Position numbers and translations under genes: made by a program. The notes under the pieces are model-generated. The model was not told where the DNA came from. It did no database searches and worked only from the letters and a program-made list of their open reading frames with translations. Below are positions 1 to 13,032 of a stretch of DNA of 64,000 bases, in pieces; the first letter of the stretch is position 1, and each line of letters starts with the position of its first letter. The stretch is from Eunapius fragilis (Eukaryota; Porifera; Demospongiae; Spongillida; Spongillidae). The stretch lies in the NCBI GenBank assembly GCA_963681505.1, contig OY811983.1, positions 5,822,590-5,886,589 on the forward strand, given 5' to 3'.

Positions 1-697
1 CCTGGCGACAAACACACCCTCATGAGTGACAAGCACACCATCCCAGGTGACAAACACGCCCTCATGAGTGACAAGCACACCATCCCAGGTGACAAGCACA
101 CCATCCTTGGTGACAACCACACCCTCATGAGTGACAAGCACACCATCCCTGGCGACAAACACACCCTCATGAGTGACAAGCACACCATTCCAGGTGACAA
201 ACACGCCCTCATGAGTGACAAGCACACCATCCTTGGTGACAACCACACCCTCATGAGTGACAAGCACACCATCCCTGGCGACAAACACACCCTCATGAGT
301 GACAAGCACACCAATCCAGGTGACAAACACGCCCTCATGAGTGACAAGCACACCATCCCTGGCGACAAGCACGCCCTCATGAGTGACAAGCACACCATCC
401 CAGGTGACAACCACACCCTCATGAGTGACAAGCACACCATCCCTGGCGACAAACACACCCTCATGAGTGACAAGCACACCATCCCAGGTGACAACCACAC
501 CCTCATGAGTGACAAGCACACCATCCCTGGCGACAAACACACCATCCTTGGTGACAACCACACCCTCATGAGTGACAAGCACACCATCTCTGGCGACAAA
601 CACACCCTTATGAGTGACAAGCACACCATCCCTGGTGACAACCACACCCTCATGAGTGACAAGCACACCATCCCAGGTGACAAACACACCATCCCCA
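1..697. repeat. 42-bp satellite array, block A
   Basis: About 16 tandem copies of a 42-bp unit made of two related 21-bp halves; one half reads GTGACAAGCACACCATCC(C/T)(T/A)G and the other G(G/C)GACAAACACACCCTCATGA. The array runs off the left edge of the window. The period is a multiple of three and the unit has no stop in several frames, so long open frames appear on both strands. I see no splice signals or codon structure suggesting translation and treat it as non-coding satellite. Confidence 0.95.
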
Positions 698-1610
698 TCA
701 CACCCTCATGTATTGTGTGCACACCTTCTAGTTAGCACCATCCCCTCCTATGGTCACCCATCCCCTCTCCCGTGACAAAATGCAACTCCAGTTTTGTTCA
801 ACCTGTATTGATATTGCAGGTGCATTTATTATTTTACATCCAAGACTTTAAAAAGAGGTGGTGATGTTTTGTGATTACATGTACAGACTTCCAAAGGACA
901 GCTCCTGTCATCAGTGTCAGTTCCTTTTATCCAGAAACCCAAAAAAATGTTGACCAATTGGTTGGGGTTAATGTTTCCACACCACCAATATGTGGGCTAC
1001 CAAATTCAGAACTTACTGTAGAATTAATATGGAGAAATGAGGAATGAGACATTCAATTGTCTGCCTGTTTTTCTTCCTTTTCCCCAGGAACCCAACAGTA
1101 GGAAATGAACAGCCACATATCCAAACAGCCATCACACCCTGGACAGTTGTCAAGACACTAGGATAACCACAAGTCCCATCACTCTACTTGCCAACAACAC
1201 CAGTTGTGCACACTGGGAAACAGTGTCCCCTCACCTCCCAAGTACAGTGTAGTGTAATACTTGTGTTAGTAGAAGCAGGCCTCAGGGTGCTCCATAGAGT
1301 GGCTATTAACATCACTCAATGGCAGCTTTACACACACCTGTTGACCTGGAGGCTATACACTGCCCTCCAATCTCATTATGACACTTATAGTTTTTGTCCA
1401 TCTCTAACCAACTAGTAGACAAATGCAACTACTTTTATAGCTTACCATCCTGGGGGGGGGGGGGGGGGGGGGGGGATTACCAAAACACATAAATGATATG
1501 TCTAAAACTATTAAGCACACCACCTCAGGTAACAATCGTACCCTCATTGCAATGAGCAAACCATCCCAATAGACAAACACATCCGATTGGAGTGGTGTAC
1601 ATACCACCCC
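698..1610. repeat. spacer copy 1 of the higher-order repeat
   Basis: Non-satellite spacer between satellite blocks. It begins with TGTATTGTGTGCACACCTTC and ends just before the next satellite block. It is nearly identical to 3416-4490 and to the start of 4939-5540, and lacks about 150 bp (near 1238) present in the second copy. It carries a G24 tract near 1452-1475. No coding sequence is recognised; the short open frames are not conserved between copies. Confidence 0.9.
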
Positions 1611-3415
1611 AAGTTACAAACACGTCCTCATGAGTAACAAGCACACCATCCCTGGCGACAAGCACACCATCCTTGGTGACAAACACGTCCTCATGAGTGA
1701 CAAGCACACCATCCCTGGCGACAAACACACCCTCATGAGTGACAAGCACACCATCCCAGGTGACAAGCACACCATCCTTGGTGACAACCACACCCTCATG
1801 AGTGACAAGCACACCATCCCTGGCGACAAACACACCCTCATGAGTGACAAGCACACCATTCCAGGTGACAAACACGCCCTCATGAGTGACAAGCACACCA
1901 TCCCTGGCGACAAGCACGCCCTCATGAGTGACAAGCACACCATCCTTGGTGACAAACACGTCCTCATGAGTGACAAGCACACCATCCCTGGCGACAAACA
2001 CACCCTCATGAGTGACAAGCACACCATCCCAGGTGACAAGCACACCATCCTTGGTGACAACCACACCCTCATGAGTGACAAGCACACCATCCCTGGCGAC
2101 AAACACACCCTCATGAGTGACAAGCACACCATTCCAGGTGACAAACACGCCCTCATGAGTGACAAGCACACCATCCCTTGGTGACAACCACACCCTCATG
2201 AGTGACAAGCACACCATCCCTGGTGACAAACACGTCCTCATGAGTGACAAGCACACCATCCCTGGTGACAACCACACCCTCATGAGTGACAAGCACACCA
2301 TCCCTGGTGACAACCACACCATCCTTGGTGACAAACACGCCCTCATGAGTGACAAGCACACCATCCCTGGTGACAACCACACCCTCATGAGAGACAAACA
2401 CACCATCCCTGGTGACAAACACGCCCTCATGAGTGACAAGCACACCATCCCTGGCGACAAACACACCCTCATGAGTGACAAGCACACCATCCCTGGTGAC
2501 AAACACGCCCTCATGAGTGACAAGCACACCATCCCTGGCGACAAACACACCCTCATGAGTGACAAGCACACCATCCCAGGTGACAAGCACACCATCCTTG
2601 GTGACAACCAGACCCTCATGAGTGACAAGCACACCATCCCTGGCGACAAACACACCCTCATGAGTGACAAGCACACCATTCCAGGTGACAAACACGCCCT
2701 CATGAGTGACAAGCACACCATCCCAGGTGACAAGCACGCCCTCATGAGTGACAAGCACACCATCCTTGGTGACAACCACACCCTCATGAGTGACAAACAC
2801 ACCATCCCTGGTGACAAACACGCCCTCATGAGTGACAAGCACACCATCCCTGGCGACAAGCACCCCCTCATGAGTGACAAGCACACCATCCCTGGTGACA
2901 AACACACCCTCATGAGTGACAAGCACACCATCCCAGGTGACAAGCACACCATCCTTGGTGACAACCACACCCTCATGAGTCACAAGCACACCAATCCCTG
3001 GCGACAAACACACCCTCATGAGTGACAAGCACACCATTGTGACAAGCACACCATCCTTGGTGACAACCACACCCTCATGAGTGACAAGCACACCATCCCT
3101 GGCGACAAACACACCCTCATGAGTGACAAGCACACCATCCCTGGTGACAACCACACCCTCATGAGTGACAAGCACACCATCCCTGGTGACAAACACGCCC
3201 TCATGAGTGACAAGCACACCATCCCTGGCGACAAACACACCATCCTTGGTGACAACCACACCCTCATGAGTGACAAGCACACCATCCCTGGCGACAAACA
3301 CACCCTCATGAGTGACATGCACACCATTCCAGGTGACAAGCACACCATCCTTGGTGACAACCACACCCTCATGAGTGACAAGCACACCATCACTGGCGAC
3401 AAGCACACCATCCCC
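1611..3415. repeat. 42-bp satellite array, block B
   Basis: Roughly 43 copies of the 42-bp unit, with variants (CCTTGG for CCCTGG, AACCAC for AAACAC) that recur in groups. That pattern suggests the array grew by copying multi-unit blocks. A few single-base indels (near 2180, 2995 and 3035) break the otherwise continuous open frames, as expected for non-coding DNA. Confidence 0.95.
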
Positions 3416-4490
3416 ATCACACCCTCATGTATTGTGTGCACACCTTCTAGTTAGCACCATCCCCTCCTATGGTCACCCATCCCCTCTCCCGTGACAAAAT
3501 GCAACTCCAGTTTTGCTCAATCTGTATTAATATTGCAGGTGCATTTATAAATTTATATCCAAGACTTTAAAAAGAGGTGGTGATGTTTTGTGATTACATG
3601 TACAGACTTCCAAAGGACAGCTCCTGTCATCAGTGTCAGTTACTTTTATCCAGAAACCCAAAAAATGTTGACCAATTGGTTGGGGTTAATGTTTCCACAC
3701 CACCAATATGTGGGCTACCAAATTCAAAACTTACTGTAGAATTAATATGGAGAAATGAGGAATGAGACATTCAACCATTTGCCTGTTTTTCTTCCTTTTC
3801 CCCAGGAACCCAACAGTAGGAAATGAACAGCCACATATCCAAACAGCCATCACACCCTGGACAGTTGTCAAGACACTAGGATAACCACCAGTCCCATCAC
3901 TCTACTTGCCAACAACACCAGTTGTGCACACTGGGAAACAGTGTCCCCTCACCTCACTGCAATACAGGAAAGCTGTTTTTTTGTAAACACGTCCATAACA
4001 AGCCTTCACACAACACATGTACATGGTACATCCACACAGCTACATCATGCACCCTTCATACGTCAGCACACACCCTCTGCCACACAGCACTGCATACATG
4101 TACAGTGTAGTGTACAATGTAGTGTAATACTTGTGTTAGCAGAAGCAGGCCTCAGGGTGCTCCATAGAGTGGCTATTAACATCACTCAATGGCAGCTTTA
4201 CACACACCTGTTGACCTGGAGGCTATACACTGCCCTCCAATCTCATTATGACACTTATAGTTTTTGTCCATCTCTAACCAACTAGTAGACAAATGCAACT
4301 ACTTTTATAGCTTACCATCCTGGGGGGGGGAGGGGGGGGGAGGGGGGGGGGGTATTACCAAAACACATAAATGATATGTCTAAAACTATTAAGCACACCA
4401 CCTCAGGTAACAATCGTACCCTCATTGCAATGAGCAAACCATCCCAATAGACAAACACATCCTATTGGAGTGGTGTACTTACCACCCCAA
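3416..4490. repeat. spacer copy 2 of the higher-order repeat
   Basis: Second copy of the spacer, starting with the same TGTATTGTGTGCACACCTTC block as at 698. It retains an internal ~150-bp piece (about 3952-4110) lost from copy 1. A G-rich tract with A interruptions lies at 4322-4352, where copy 1 has pure G. No gene seen. Confidence 0.9.
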
Positions 4491-4938
4491 GTTACAAACA
4501 CGCCCTCATGAGTAACAAGCACACCATCCCTGGTGACAAGCACACCATCCCTGGTGACAAACACGTCCTCATGAGTGACAAGCACACCATCCCTGGTGAC
4601 AAACACGTCCTCATGAGTGACAAGCACACCATCCTTGGTGACAACCACACCCTCATGAGTGACAAGCACACCATCCCTGGCGAAAAACACACCCTCATGA
4701 GTGACAAGCACACCATCCCAGGTGACAAACACACCATCCTGGGTGACAAACACGTCCTCATGAGTGACAAGCACACCATCCCTGGTGACAACCACACCCT
4801 CATGAGTGACAAGCACACCATCCCTGGTGACAACCACACCCTCATGAGTGACAATCACACCATCCCTGGCGACAAACACGCCCTCATGAGTGACAAGCAC
4901 ACCATCCCAGGTGACAAGCACACCATCCCCAGGTGACA
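4491..4938. repeat. 42-bp satellite array, block C
   Basis: About 10 copies of the same 42-bp unit, opening with the variant ATGAGTAACAAGCACACC that also opens block B at about 1630. The shared opening shows that spacer and array were duplicated together. Confidence 0.95.
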
Positions 4939-5540
4939 ATCACACCCTCATGTATTGTGTGCACACCTTCTAGTTAGCACCATCCCCTCCTATGGTCACC
5001 CATCCCCTCTCCCGTGACAAAATGCAACTCCAGTTTTGTTCAACCTGTATTGATATTGCAGGTGCATTTATTATTTTACAGCCAAGACTTTAAAAAGAGG
5101 TGGTGATGTTTTGTGATTACATGTACAGACTTCCAAAGGACAGCTCCTGTCATCAGTGTCAGTTCCTTTTATCCAGAAACCCAAAAAATGTTGACCAATT
5201 GGTTGGGGTTAATGTTTCCACACCACCAATATGTGGGCTACCAAATTCAGAACTTACTGTAGAATTAATATGGAGAAATGAGGAATGAGACATTCAATCG
5301 TCTGCCTGTTTTACTTCCTTTTCCCCAGGAATCCAACAGTAGGAAATGAACAGTCACATATCCAAACAACCATCACACCCTGGACAGTTGTCAAGACACT
5401 AGGATAACCACCAGTCCTATCACTCTACTTGCCAACAACACCAGTTGTGCACACTGGGAAACAGTGTCCCCTCACCTCACTGCAATACAGGAAAGCTGCT
5501 TTTAGTATGTCCATAAACCAACCTTCACACAACCACATGT
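4939..5540. repeat. spacer copy 3 of the higher-order repeat
   Basis: Third spacer copy, again starting with TGTATTGTGTGCACACCTTC. It matches copies 1 and 2 through the segment ending near 5490, then passes into a different minisatellite. No gene seen. Confidence 0.85.
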
Positions 5541-5554
5541 AAATGTACATCCAA

Positions 5555-5945
5555 ACAAATACACCCTCCACTCACCGCACACACTCCACCCTCCACTCAC
5601 CGCCACACTCCACCCTCTCCCACTCCACCCTCCACTCACCGCACACACTCCACCCTCCACTCACCGCACACTCCACCCTCCACTCACTGCACACACTCCA
5701 CCCTCCACTCACCGCACACTCCACCCTCCACTCACCGCACACTCCACCCTCCACTCACCGCACACTCCACCCTCCACTCACTGCACACACTCCACCCTCC
5801 ACTCACCGCACACTCCACCCTCCACTCACCGCACACTCCACCCTCCACTCACCGCACACTCCACCCTCCACTCACTGCACACTCCACCCTCCACTAACTG
5901 CACACACTCCGCCCCACCCTCCACTCACCGCACATACTCCACCAC
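5555..5945. repeat. minisatellite, CACCCTCCACTCACCGCACACTC unit
   Basis: About 17 imperfect tandem copies of a 21-25-bp C/A-rich unit (CACCCTCCACTCACCGCACACTC and variants). The open frames here are a by-product of the composition. Confidence 0.9.
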
Positions 5946-5989
5946 AAAGCACTACATACATGTACATGTACAGTGCAGGACAATGCACC

Positions 5990-6170
5990 ATGATGGCCAG
6001 ACAACTGTCTATATTTATTCTTGAAGAGGTGTTCAAACACCAAAGTACATGTAAAAACCAACAGTAGACCTGACACACACACTTGTTGCCGTGGTAACTG
6101 TTATAATGGATCATAAAAAATCACCTCACCAAACGAAAGCTCCACCTTGTGAGGTGACTATATTTACCTT
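5990..6170. repeat. duplicated segment, shared with 12857-13112
   Basis: The stretch from CTGTCTATATTTATTCTTGA through GAGGTGACTATATTT is nearly identical to 12857-13112. The main difference is the length of the (CA)n tract in the middle (a few units here, ~90 bp there). This segment therefore belongs to the same duplicated block as the spacers. Confidence 0.85.
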
Positions 6171-6297
6171 CAATATCAATCAATCAATACCTCGGAATCC
6201 TAAACATCTGTGCTACACTCTTCATAAGCCACATATACTCTGATATACATAAGCAGTGCACAGCACGAGTTTCAATACATGCCACTATATATACATA

Positions 6298-6546
6298 TGG
6301 GATCGTGGCAGCGAAAAAGGACCTAGAGCATATTATAAAAATTTTCCAGGAAGGAGCATCAAAGTTGATGAGTGCAATTAAAATGTACGTGTAATTACTT
6401 CAGGCCACTGTAACTCCATGATGGACAGACTAATTTCAAGTGCATAAGAAAGAAGTTGTAGAGAACATAGGTGACTCTTTGAATATGAAATAATTTGAAA
6501 ACTTGAAAAAATATGCGCTAGGTTCCTTTTCGCTGCCACGATCCCA
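6298..6546. mobile_element. MITE-like element, copy 1 (249 bp)
   Basis: Imperfect terminal inverted repeats of about 40 bp start TGGGATCGTGGCAGCGAAAA at 6298 and end with the reverse complement at 6546. TACATA lies directly on both sides (6292-6297 and 6547-6552) as a probable 6-bp target-site duplication. There is no coding capacity, so it would be non-autonomous. A second copy lies inverted at 48192-48432. The flanking DNA (6553-6670) is a diverged piece of the 1285-1400 spacer, so the element inserted into that repeat. Superfamily is not assigned. Confidence 0.88.
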
Positions 6547-6552
6547 TACATA

Positions 6553-7702
6553 GGCCTAAGGCTGCTTCATAGAATAGCTGAGCACTATTACACACACCTG
6601 TTGACCTGGAGGCTCTGTGCTGCCATCCAATCTCATTATTTGACGTTACAGCACTTTAGTTTCCATCTCACTCCTATTAATAAATGGATGTTGCCATGTG
6701 TAATACTATGTTGTCAACACACCAAAGTACAGACTGAGAAAGGCCAATTTTAACGAAGGGTCCTGTTTTGTTCCTACAGTTGATGTATATGTTTATCTAA
6801 TTTCGTCTTAATAAGACCTTAGCCATTTCCATCTGCTACAATTGATGAGCACATCACAAACATTAGTATGACTCAACACAGGTCCAGAGGTACAAATTAT
6901 TCACTGTTCAGAGTGTTCTTATTGATGTAAGTTTCTTATAACAAGATATAGAGCAAGTGATCAGAAAAGGTCACATGTTAGAGGTTGAATCTGAAGTCTT
7001 CATCCTGCTAATTCTCAGCAACCTCATGGTTTTTACACTAAATCCCAGTAATCCAATGTTCTAACTGTCATCCACATATGTGCATGTGGAGGGTAAATTC
7101 CCCAACTTTTTTTAAAAACATGCAGGCATGCATGCTTCACCTTGCTGAGATCCAGCCATTACAGCCATTCAATTCACCCGCAGGTGTGAGGGCTCTAAAT
7201 GTCCATCATGTAGCATAAACGTTGCACAGCAGGTAACCAAACAAGAACAAGCAGTGAACAAACTTAAATGTAACATCAGTTGTTATTCAATTGCATTGAC
7301 AGATATGCCCAAAGCACAAAAAGACTGAAAACAAAAAGACACACAGAAAATAAGAAGTTGCTTTGCATTACTGAATGCCAAAGGGACAACACAAGTCAAC
7401 ACACACACACACATGAAAATCAATCTCATCCTCTGGACACTTTAACGATCACAGCTGTGGGTAGATGGAAAAGACCCAGTGATATTGTGACCATGCACGC
7501 TGATACATGTACACATGTACTCATGTGAGTGCTCAAACTGGTTCACATGTTCAGCAGTGTTCATGTGGAGGCAGTTCGTGTATGTGTACATGCACATACA
7601 CAACTAATGGAGATACAGTGGTCAGGCACAGTATACCCCCCCCACCCCAGATGAGCACTGCATGCAGAACATGGGGCATGACACACTGCAGGCTCACGGT
7701 CA
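6553..7702. other. intergenic, no gene seen
   Basis: The first ~120 bp are a diverged copy of spacer sequence (compare 1285-1400, sharing CACACACCTGTTGACCTGGAGG). The remainder is AT-rich sequence in which I see no exon, RNA gene or ordered repeat. It lies downstream of the VAMP4-like stop codon and would include that gene's 3' UTR. Confidence 0.6.
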
Positions 7703-10700
7703 CTACAACATACCAATGATGATGATGATAATTATGACGATTATGATGGCGATAACAAGCTTCCACTGCAGAACAAGTGTGTGCGTGCGTGTGATGGTGT
7801 GAGAAATACGTGTATGTCATTTGGGGAGAAAAGTAATTTGCGACACTTAACAAGAACAGTTCAGTCCGAAGTGGCCCCCTGCAAAGCCCACTTGCCCCCC
7901 CTGCAGATCACCCCAAAGCCCCCCTGCCCCCTGCAGGTCACCCCAAAGCTCCCCTGCCCCCTGCAGGTCTCCCCAATGCCCCCAGATCACCCCAAAGCCC
8001 CCCTGTCCCCTGCAGGTCACCCCAAAGCCCCCCTGCCCCCTGCAGGTCACCCCAATGCCCCCTGCCCCCTGCAGGTCACCCCAATGCCCCCAGATCACCC
8101 CAAAGCCCCCCTGCCCCCTACAGGTCACCCCAATGCCCCCTGCCACTGCAGGTCACCCAAAGTCCACTTGCCTTGCACTGCTGCCACCAAAGCTTCTGTT
8201 GTAGCCGTCTTGAACTGTGTCTGAACTTAGTGGCACTGTCTGCTAGCTCCCCTGTGTGTATGGAGATACAGCCCCCATGTCAGCACATGACAACTGAAAA
8301 ATTAAATCTGCATGCAACTGGCACAGTATGAGAAGCAGATATGCACTTACAACTACTGTTGTTGTGTGAATGTCAGTGTCCCTACACACCACCAAACTAT
8401 GCCTGCCTTCATTTGTAATAATGTAATCCACCCATAAATAATTGTGATTTCAGTAACTCATTGTCTGGCAAGTCCATTTGTAATTTCTTATCCCCAAAAT
8501 GTGGTTGCGATTTTCATTAGATTAGATTAGAAATGCAATATAACTTAATCCTACCCCAATGGACAAATCATTCACTCTACAACTCTTCATGTCATTGAGG
8601 TCCACACACTACTCATTCATGCTGCAGTGGACATTGATTGTAAAGTCTGCGCTTCTCAAAATGTAAAGGAATTGTTAGTACCGTGAATGCTAATGAAGTA
8701 ATACGCAAGCATGTGTGCATTGGTCTGTGTGTCCTGAACATTATTATTGTCTGCTCCATTACCAAAGCCAGCTCCAGCCTCATGCTCATAACTATGTTGT
8801 GTATGTTATGTATATTGCTGCAGAGAATACAATACACTGTACCTGTGTACCTTTGATTAACCATTAACATGATTTTGTTATTTATACAAGTTTGTTAGTA
8901 TCTCCTCATTGAGATAATAGCAGCATACCTTGTTATCATATGGTACACATGATCACATCAATGCCTTATGGTATATGAGACAGTTCAAACAAAACATGCA
9001 TCTCGTTCACATATCTATATAGGGCTGCTTTTGACTTCTGAAGGATGAACACTACCGCCTTCCTATTACATCATAGGACACTATTTCTCTATAGTAGAAT
9101 TTATTTTTGCCCCTGACATTTTCCCCCAAGGGAAACATACAAAGCGCATTACCCCTAGGGGGTTCAAGGCTTACATAAGGAGGTTCAAAGCAACTACATA
9201 ACAATCTGTAGGAGTGTTCAAACCATTTCAAAATTGGTGCATGCGTAGAGGAGTTGTGTGGCTATTTATCTGTCCTGTTTATTTAGTGGTCCCATAGATA
9301 TAGCTGTGTAGAGTGCGTGCACAGTTTCCCGCTCATTTTGCTCCAATGATTTAGGTAAAATGTGTCTGATTTAACATATGAACAGTGGGGTGCCTTAATC
9401 ATTGGCATGAAACAAGCGAGAAGTAGTGAATGCACTTTGTAAAGTAAATATATAACTCGATGATCAAGAAACCAACTTCCAGTACGTAAGAAACACATCT
9501 TAGAGGACCTAAGTATCCCCCCCTCCCTCCCCCTTATTAATTATTAATACTAACCCCCCCCCCCCCTCCTGATTCACCTCATCAATAGCAAAAGTAACTT
9601 GTTGCAGAAATGTAATTCAGGCATCAGACATGCCCGTGAACATGAAGACTTCAAATGGTCAGTATGATACAGGGTCTATGTCTATGTCTAGTTTTATTGC
9701 AATGTACACGCATATACAACCAAAAACCTTCAATAACGTACAGGACTTTAGTAAATGAAGTAAGTGAACCTGGCATGGTACTTTGGAGTACAGCACATTT
9801 GCACAGGCAGTGACTGGAGTGTTTTCCAACAACACTGTCCTCACATATTGATGCACAAACATGTCAGATATATGTTATGGAATTCAATCTCCATACACCT
9901 GCAAATTATTAAATAGTGTTGCAAACGATTTCCTGTTACCAGGAATCGTTGGTGCCTGATCCATGAAATATTGGTCCAAACCTGTTACCATTTCCCACAC
10001 ACACCACACACAACCAAATACATTGTACATGAACACTGTGGTATTGGCTGCAACTACCAATCCAATGTGGTCAAAAGGTAATAAAAGATGAATACTTTTT
10101 TTTTTCTGCAGGTATCCCATACACATATATGACAGCAAAATGGAGGGACATTGGTTGCACGCTTGGCTTCACCTTGAATGACCTAGATGGCATATTACTA
10201 TAGCCGTACTTACAAACACATGCATACAGATGCACTCTCCTATCCCTCCTCCCACCCCATCCCTCCTCCCCACTCCCACCCCTCCTTTCCCAAATGGTCA
10301 GACCTGACTTCTCCTCCAGATCATCCAGTTTTTCCCCTCTCTCCATCACTTTGCTTATGTTGTCCTTCATCACACCTATCACCGTGGATACCTGGCCTTG
10401 TACCCTGAGAAGGGAAGAGCTCAAACACACGTGCACATATGCTTACATCTACACACTTGCATATGTACATGTCTGTGCCGCCAAGTGACAAGCATACCCT
10501 AATGAGTGACAAGCACACCATCTGTGGTGACAACCACACCCTACTGCGTGACAACCACACCCTACTGCGTGACAACCACACCCTACTGCGTGACAACCAC
10601 ACCCTCAAGAGTGACAAGCACACTCTCATGAGTGACTAGCTTACTATCCCAGGTGACAACCACACCCTCATGAGTGACAAGCACACCATCCCAGTTGACA

Positions 10701-12933
10701 ATCACACCCTCATGTATTTCAACCAATGCCTCCCTCACCCTGTCACCATCACGCCCCCACCCTGTCACCCATCCCTCCCTCACCCTGTCACCCATCCCCT
10801 CCCCACCTGTCACCCATCCCCTCCCCACCTTGTCCCATCAGAGATAATATATAGAGGGATTGGAAACGGGGCCAATCAACACTAATTAACGCGCGCAATC
10901 CTCGAACGAATCCTTACAAGCGGTTCGAATACGTATACATGTATAGCACTTAGAATTTTTATACAACAGACACGTTTAGAAGGTTGTACAGATATAACCT
11001 CTGGAACAGGCACGGACAAAGTTAGGCCTTCTGTAACAGGTACATATGCTTGAGCGCGAGGAATTGCCACGACCAAACTCCCCCTATTCCTCGCGTTCTT
11101 AATTGATGTGCCGAAACCTCAATTTACTTCCACCCATCACCTTTGAAGAAATGTACAGAACGATTGGAACGTGATTTAAATTTAAAAACATGTGCTAGGC
11201 ACACAACCAACATAGCTCTACCAAAATAATATATCAAAACCAGCACCATCGTTACAAAAAGCCGTGGCTCCCCGCAAGAGTAAGGGTACCCAAAACATCA
11301 CAGCGAGATTTCTGAAGATGCTATACGCAAACAACATAGCGGTAGGCACATACTAGACTATGAGCATTAAATACACAAATAATGACGAGAACAGTTCTTC
11401 TAGATCGCCGAATTCTCCCCGCAAAGTAAAAAAATGGCCATTTTTTTTTTCTTTTTAAAAAATGGCTCATAATCGGATCTATAAGTATTCAATGAATCTT
11501 TAATGGATCGTCTATCGACTACTTTTTTTTTAACTTGAGAAGGTATGTTTCTTTACCTTGTGACATTCAAGACTTCAATTCAAGCCTACAATTCCGCCCC
11601 CCTTTTTTGGTTAATGTAGGTGTGATTCACGCGTGCAAGGATAGGGCGCGCTAAAATTGCTAAAGTCTATGGCGCACGTGATTCGTTTCCAATCCCTCTA
11701 TATATTATCTCTGGTCCCATCCCCTCCCCCAGCCTGTCACCCATCCCTTCCCCACCCTGGCATTATCCCCTCCCCACCCTGTCACCCATCCCCTCCCCAC
11801 CCTGTCACCCATCCCCTCCCCACCCTATCACCATCCCTCCCACCCTGTCACCATCACCTCCCCCACCCTGTTATCCCACCCTGTCACCATCCCCTCCCCA
11901 CCCTGTCATCCATCCCCTCCCCACCCTGTCATCCATCGCCTCCCCACCCTGTCACCATCCCTCCCACCCTGTCACCATCACCTCCCCACCCTGTTATCCC
12001 ACCCTGTCACCCATCCCCTCCCCCTGTTATCCCACCCTGTCACTAATCCCCTCCCCACCCTGTCACCCATCCCCTCCCCACCCTGTCACCCATCCCCTCC
12101 CACCCTGTCACCCATCCCCTCCCCACCCTGTCACCCATCCCCTCCCACCCTGTCACCCATCCCCTCCCCACCCTGTCACCATCCCTCCCACCCTGTCACC
12201 ATCCCTCCCACCCTGTCACCATCCCTCCCATCCTGTCACCATCACCTCCCCCACCCTGTTATCCCACCCTGTCACCCATCCCTCCCCACCCTGTCACCTA
12301 TCCCTTCACCCAAACAGCTCAAACATGCAACTCCAATTTAGTTGAACTCTGGAACTTGCAATAATGTTGGTGACATTCAATCATCCACCTGAGCACTCTA
12401 CTTCCTCTTCCCCAGGAACCCAAACAGCAGGACAATGGAACAGTCACAAGGCTATACCTACATTATACCACCCAAACACCCTGGACAGTTGTCATGACAC
12501 TAGGATAGCCACTTCTACTTGCCATCAACACCAGCTGTGCACACCAGGAAACTGCTCTCCCCCCTCTCCCACCAACCCCCAATCTCACTACAAAACAACC
12601 AAGCTGTTTTTGCTGTCAACAATTCAATAACTAAAATTCACATGGTTTAATACACCTAACAGAGAATACTTGATGCCAAACTGCCCAAAATTTATCCCTA
12701 TCTTTAATCCTAACCCAGCCAGCAGGCTAGCAGATACATAGGATATTAACATGGCCTGAAGCTCCCCTTCCAATCAGTGGAGGTATGGATATCATTGGGG
12801 GTACTGAACCCTTCACAACTACATATACCTGCTACATCACAGAAACTCCACACATCAAACCTGTCTATATTTATACATGTTCTTGAAGAGGTGTTCAAAC
12901 ACCAAAGTACATGTAAAAACCAACAGTAGACCT

Positions 12934-13032
<99 letters not shown>

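Noticed and set aside
1525-2976. Long open frame (483 codons) on the minus strand and similar frames on the plus strand in the satellite
   Set aside because: Produced by a stop-free 42-bp repeat whose length is a multiple of three; open on both strands and broken by indels between repeat blocks.
1-4938. CRISPR-like regular repeats
   Set aside because: Repeats are contiguous 21/42-bp units without unique spacers, in a eukaryotic context.
5543-6067. 174-codon frame rich in His/Pro/Ser/Thr
   Set aside because: Follows a CACCCTCCACTCACC minisatellite; no independent coding signal.
10130-10190. Candidate VAMP4 exon reading [11 protein letters not shown]
   Set aside because: A much better exon (8172-8251, [15 protein letters not shown] then KLWWQQCK) fits phase and SNARE juxtamembrane sequence.
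10916-10936. tRNA B-box-like GGTTCGAATACG
   Set aside because: Lies inside the transposable element with no A box or cloverleaf pairing around it.
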